This document shows, one piece after another, positions 5,589 to 6,322 of a DNA stretch of 6,322 nt. A model generated the notes under the pieces. It saw nothing but the letters and a program-made list of their open reading frames with translations. It searched no databases and was not told the DNA's origin. The stretch is from the NCBI GenBank assembly GCA_013153575.1, contig JAADEE010000305.1, positions 1 to 6,322 of the forward strand, read 5' to 3'. A program made the position numbers and the translations under genes. This stretch comes from Chlorobiota bacterium (GTDB lineage Bacteria; Bacteroidota; Bacteroidia; Bacteroidales; JAADGE01). Every line of letters begins with the position of its first letter. Position 1 is the first letter of the stretch.

Positions 5589-6322
5589 CTACAATCTGGT
5601 TTTCCAAGCATACTCAAGCTTTGCCACTTCACTTTCAATTATAACATTATCATTATCAATCACTTTCAAATTTTGTTCTTTTGTAACTTCTCCAAGATAA
5701 TAAATCTTATCTTTAAATATACCTTCAAATTTTTCTTTATTTTCAGGTTGTATGCTGACAATAAACCTTGAATGACTTTCAGAAAAAAGTTTTGCATTTA
5801 TGTGTAATTCTCCTAAATTATTCAGAGTTATTTTTGCTCCTAAATCAGTACCAATAACACATTCTGCAAGGGCAGTTAACATTCCTCCATCTGAAATATC
5901 GTGTGCAGAAACAATTAAACCTTGTTCATTTGCTTGCATCATTTTTAAATATGTATCTTTTGCTTCCTCTTTTCTTACCTTTGGAACATTTGCTCCAAGT
6001 TCATTATTTAATTTGTAAAATTCTGATGCTCCAAGTTCATTATAAGTTGTTCCTACTTGATAAATTAAATCTCCTTCGGCTTTAAAATCTGATGTAATTG
6101 TATTTCTTACATCTTTAATTTTTGAAGCCATCGAATACACAATCGTTGGTGGAACAGAAATCTTAACACCTTCTGCCTTAAAATCATTCTTCATACTATC
6201 CTTACCGGAAGTCATAGGAATATCATAAAAAGTTGACATATCATAAAGTGCTTCACACATTTGAACAAGTTTAGCTAACTTTTCTTTTCCATCAGGATTT
6301 TTTTCAGGATGATACAAGCTGT
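5589..6322 (-). CDS. purL: FGAM synthase large subunit, C-terminal part only
   Basis: This is the 3' end of purL, which converts FGAR, ATP and PurQ-derived ammonia to FGAM. The last 243 residues are visible and the frame stays open through the right edge. A TTG at 6315-6317 could be read as a start but is an internal leucine codon (..SLYHPEKNPDG..). The fragment covers the end of the second AIRS-like repeat: SGKDSMKND (about 38-46 of the fragment), the HDISDGG loop (about 130-136) followed by ALAECVIG, and FSESHSRF (about 169-176), all typical of PurL. The protein stops at EYAWKTRL directly after the AIRS C-terminal domain, so it lacks the fused glutaminase domain of the E. coli-type 1,300-residue enzyme. 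That agrees with the separate purQ next to it. Whether a PurS domain is fused at the N-terminus cannot be seen. Confidence 0.95.
   Translation of the reverse strand, partial: SLYHPEKNPDGKEKLAKLVQMCEALYDMSTFYDIPMTSGKDSMKNDFKAEGVKISVPPTIVYSMASKIKDVRNTITSDFKAEGDLIYQVGTTYNELGASEFYKLNNELGANVPKVRKEEAKDTYLKMMQANEQGLIVSAHDISDGGMLTALAECVIGTDLGAKITLNNLGELHINAKLFSESHSRFIVSIQPENKEKFEGIFKDKIYYLGEVTKEQNLKVIDNDNVIIESEVAKLEYAWKTRL

Noticed and set aside
5526..5771. Plus-strand ORF across the purL/purQ spacer
   Set aside because: It combines antisense purL with the palindromic repeat, and its Ile/Phe/Asn-rich translation reflects AT bias.
6315..6317. TTG as the start codon of a 242-aa protein
   Set aside because: The frame remains open to the right edge and the product is plainly the C-terminal end of PurL, so this is an internal leucine codon.

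Overview
The window is a purine biosynthesis gene cluster from a low-GC bacterium. All six genes lie on the minus strand, so transcription runs from the right edge to the left. The order is purL (3' end only), purQ, purH, a purC-purE fusion, a small four-helix-bundle (S23/IVP family) gene, and purD (5' part only). The strongly AT-rich sequence, A-rich start regions mostly lacking Shine-Dalgarno motifs, the S23-type gene and repeat-filled spacers suggest an uncultured member of Bacteroidota, perhaps Bacteroidales-like. That placement is inference; no rRNA or other marker is present.

The encoded steps of IMP synthesis are GAR synthetase (PurD), FGAM synthase (PurL plus its glutaminase PurQ), AIR carboxylation and SAICAR synthesis on one polypeptide (PurC-PurE), and the last two steps (PurH). 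PurF, a GAR transformylase, PurM and PurB are not in the window. The PurE half carries a class II (CO2-using AIR carboxylase) signature and not the class I N5-CAIR mutase signature. The fusion therefore has the same domain order and probable chemistry as animal PAICS, and it predicts that PurK is unnecessary. PurQ is long (270 aa) and PurL ends without a glutaminase domain, which fits a multi-subunit FGAM synthase.

Layout from left to right: purD 5' part (1-1050); heptad repeat array (about 1058-1106); S23-like gene (1098-1442); inverted heptad array (1443-1475); purC-purE (1483-2868); spacer with a plus-oriented heptad array followed by a short minus-oriented one (2877-2978); purH (2982-4589); spacer with a palindromic repeat (4628-4690) that supplies the purQ stop codon; purQ (4683-5495); spacer with a related palindrome (5519-5574); purL 3' end (5589-6322). 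No gene-free stretch exceeds about 115 bases.

The most unusual material is between the genes. The S23-like gene is enclosed by AAAGTTG-type heptad arrays that form an imperfect 28-bp inverted repeat (24/28 matches), and the purH/purC-purE spacer looks like an ORF-less version of the same unit. A second, unrelated palindromic repeat family occupies the other two spacers. No recognisable promoter, riboswitch, intrinsic terminator, tRNA, CRISPR array or transposase was found.
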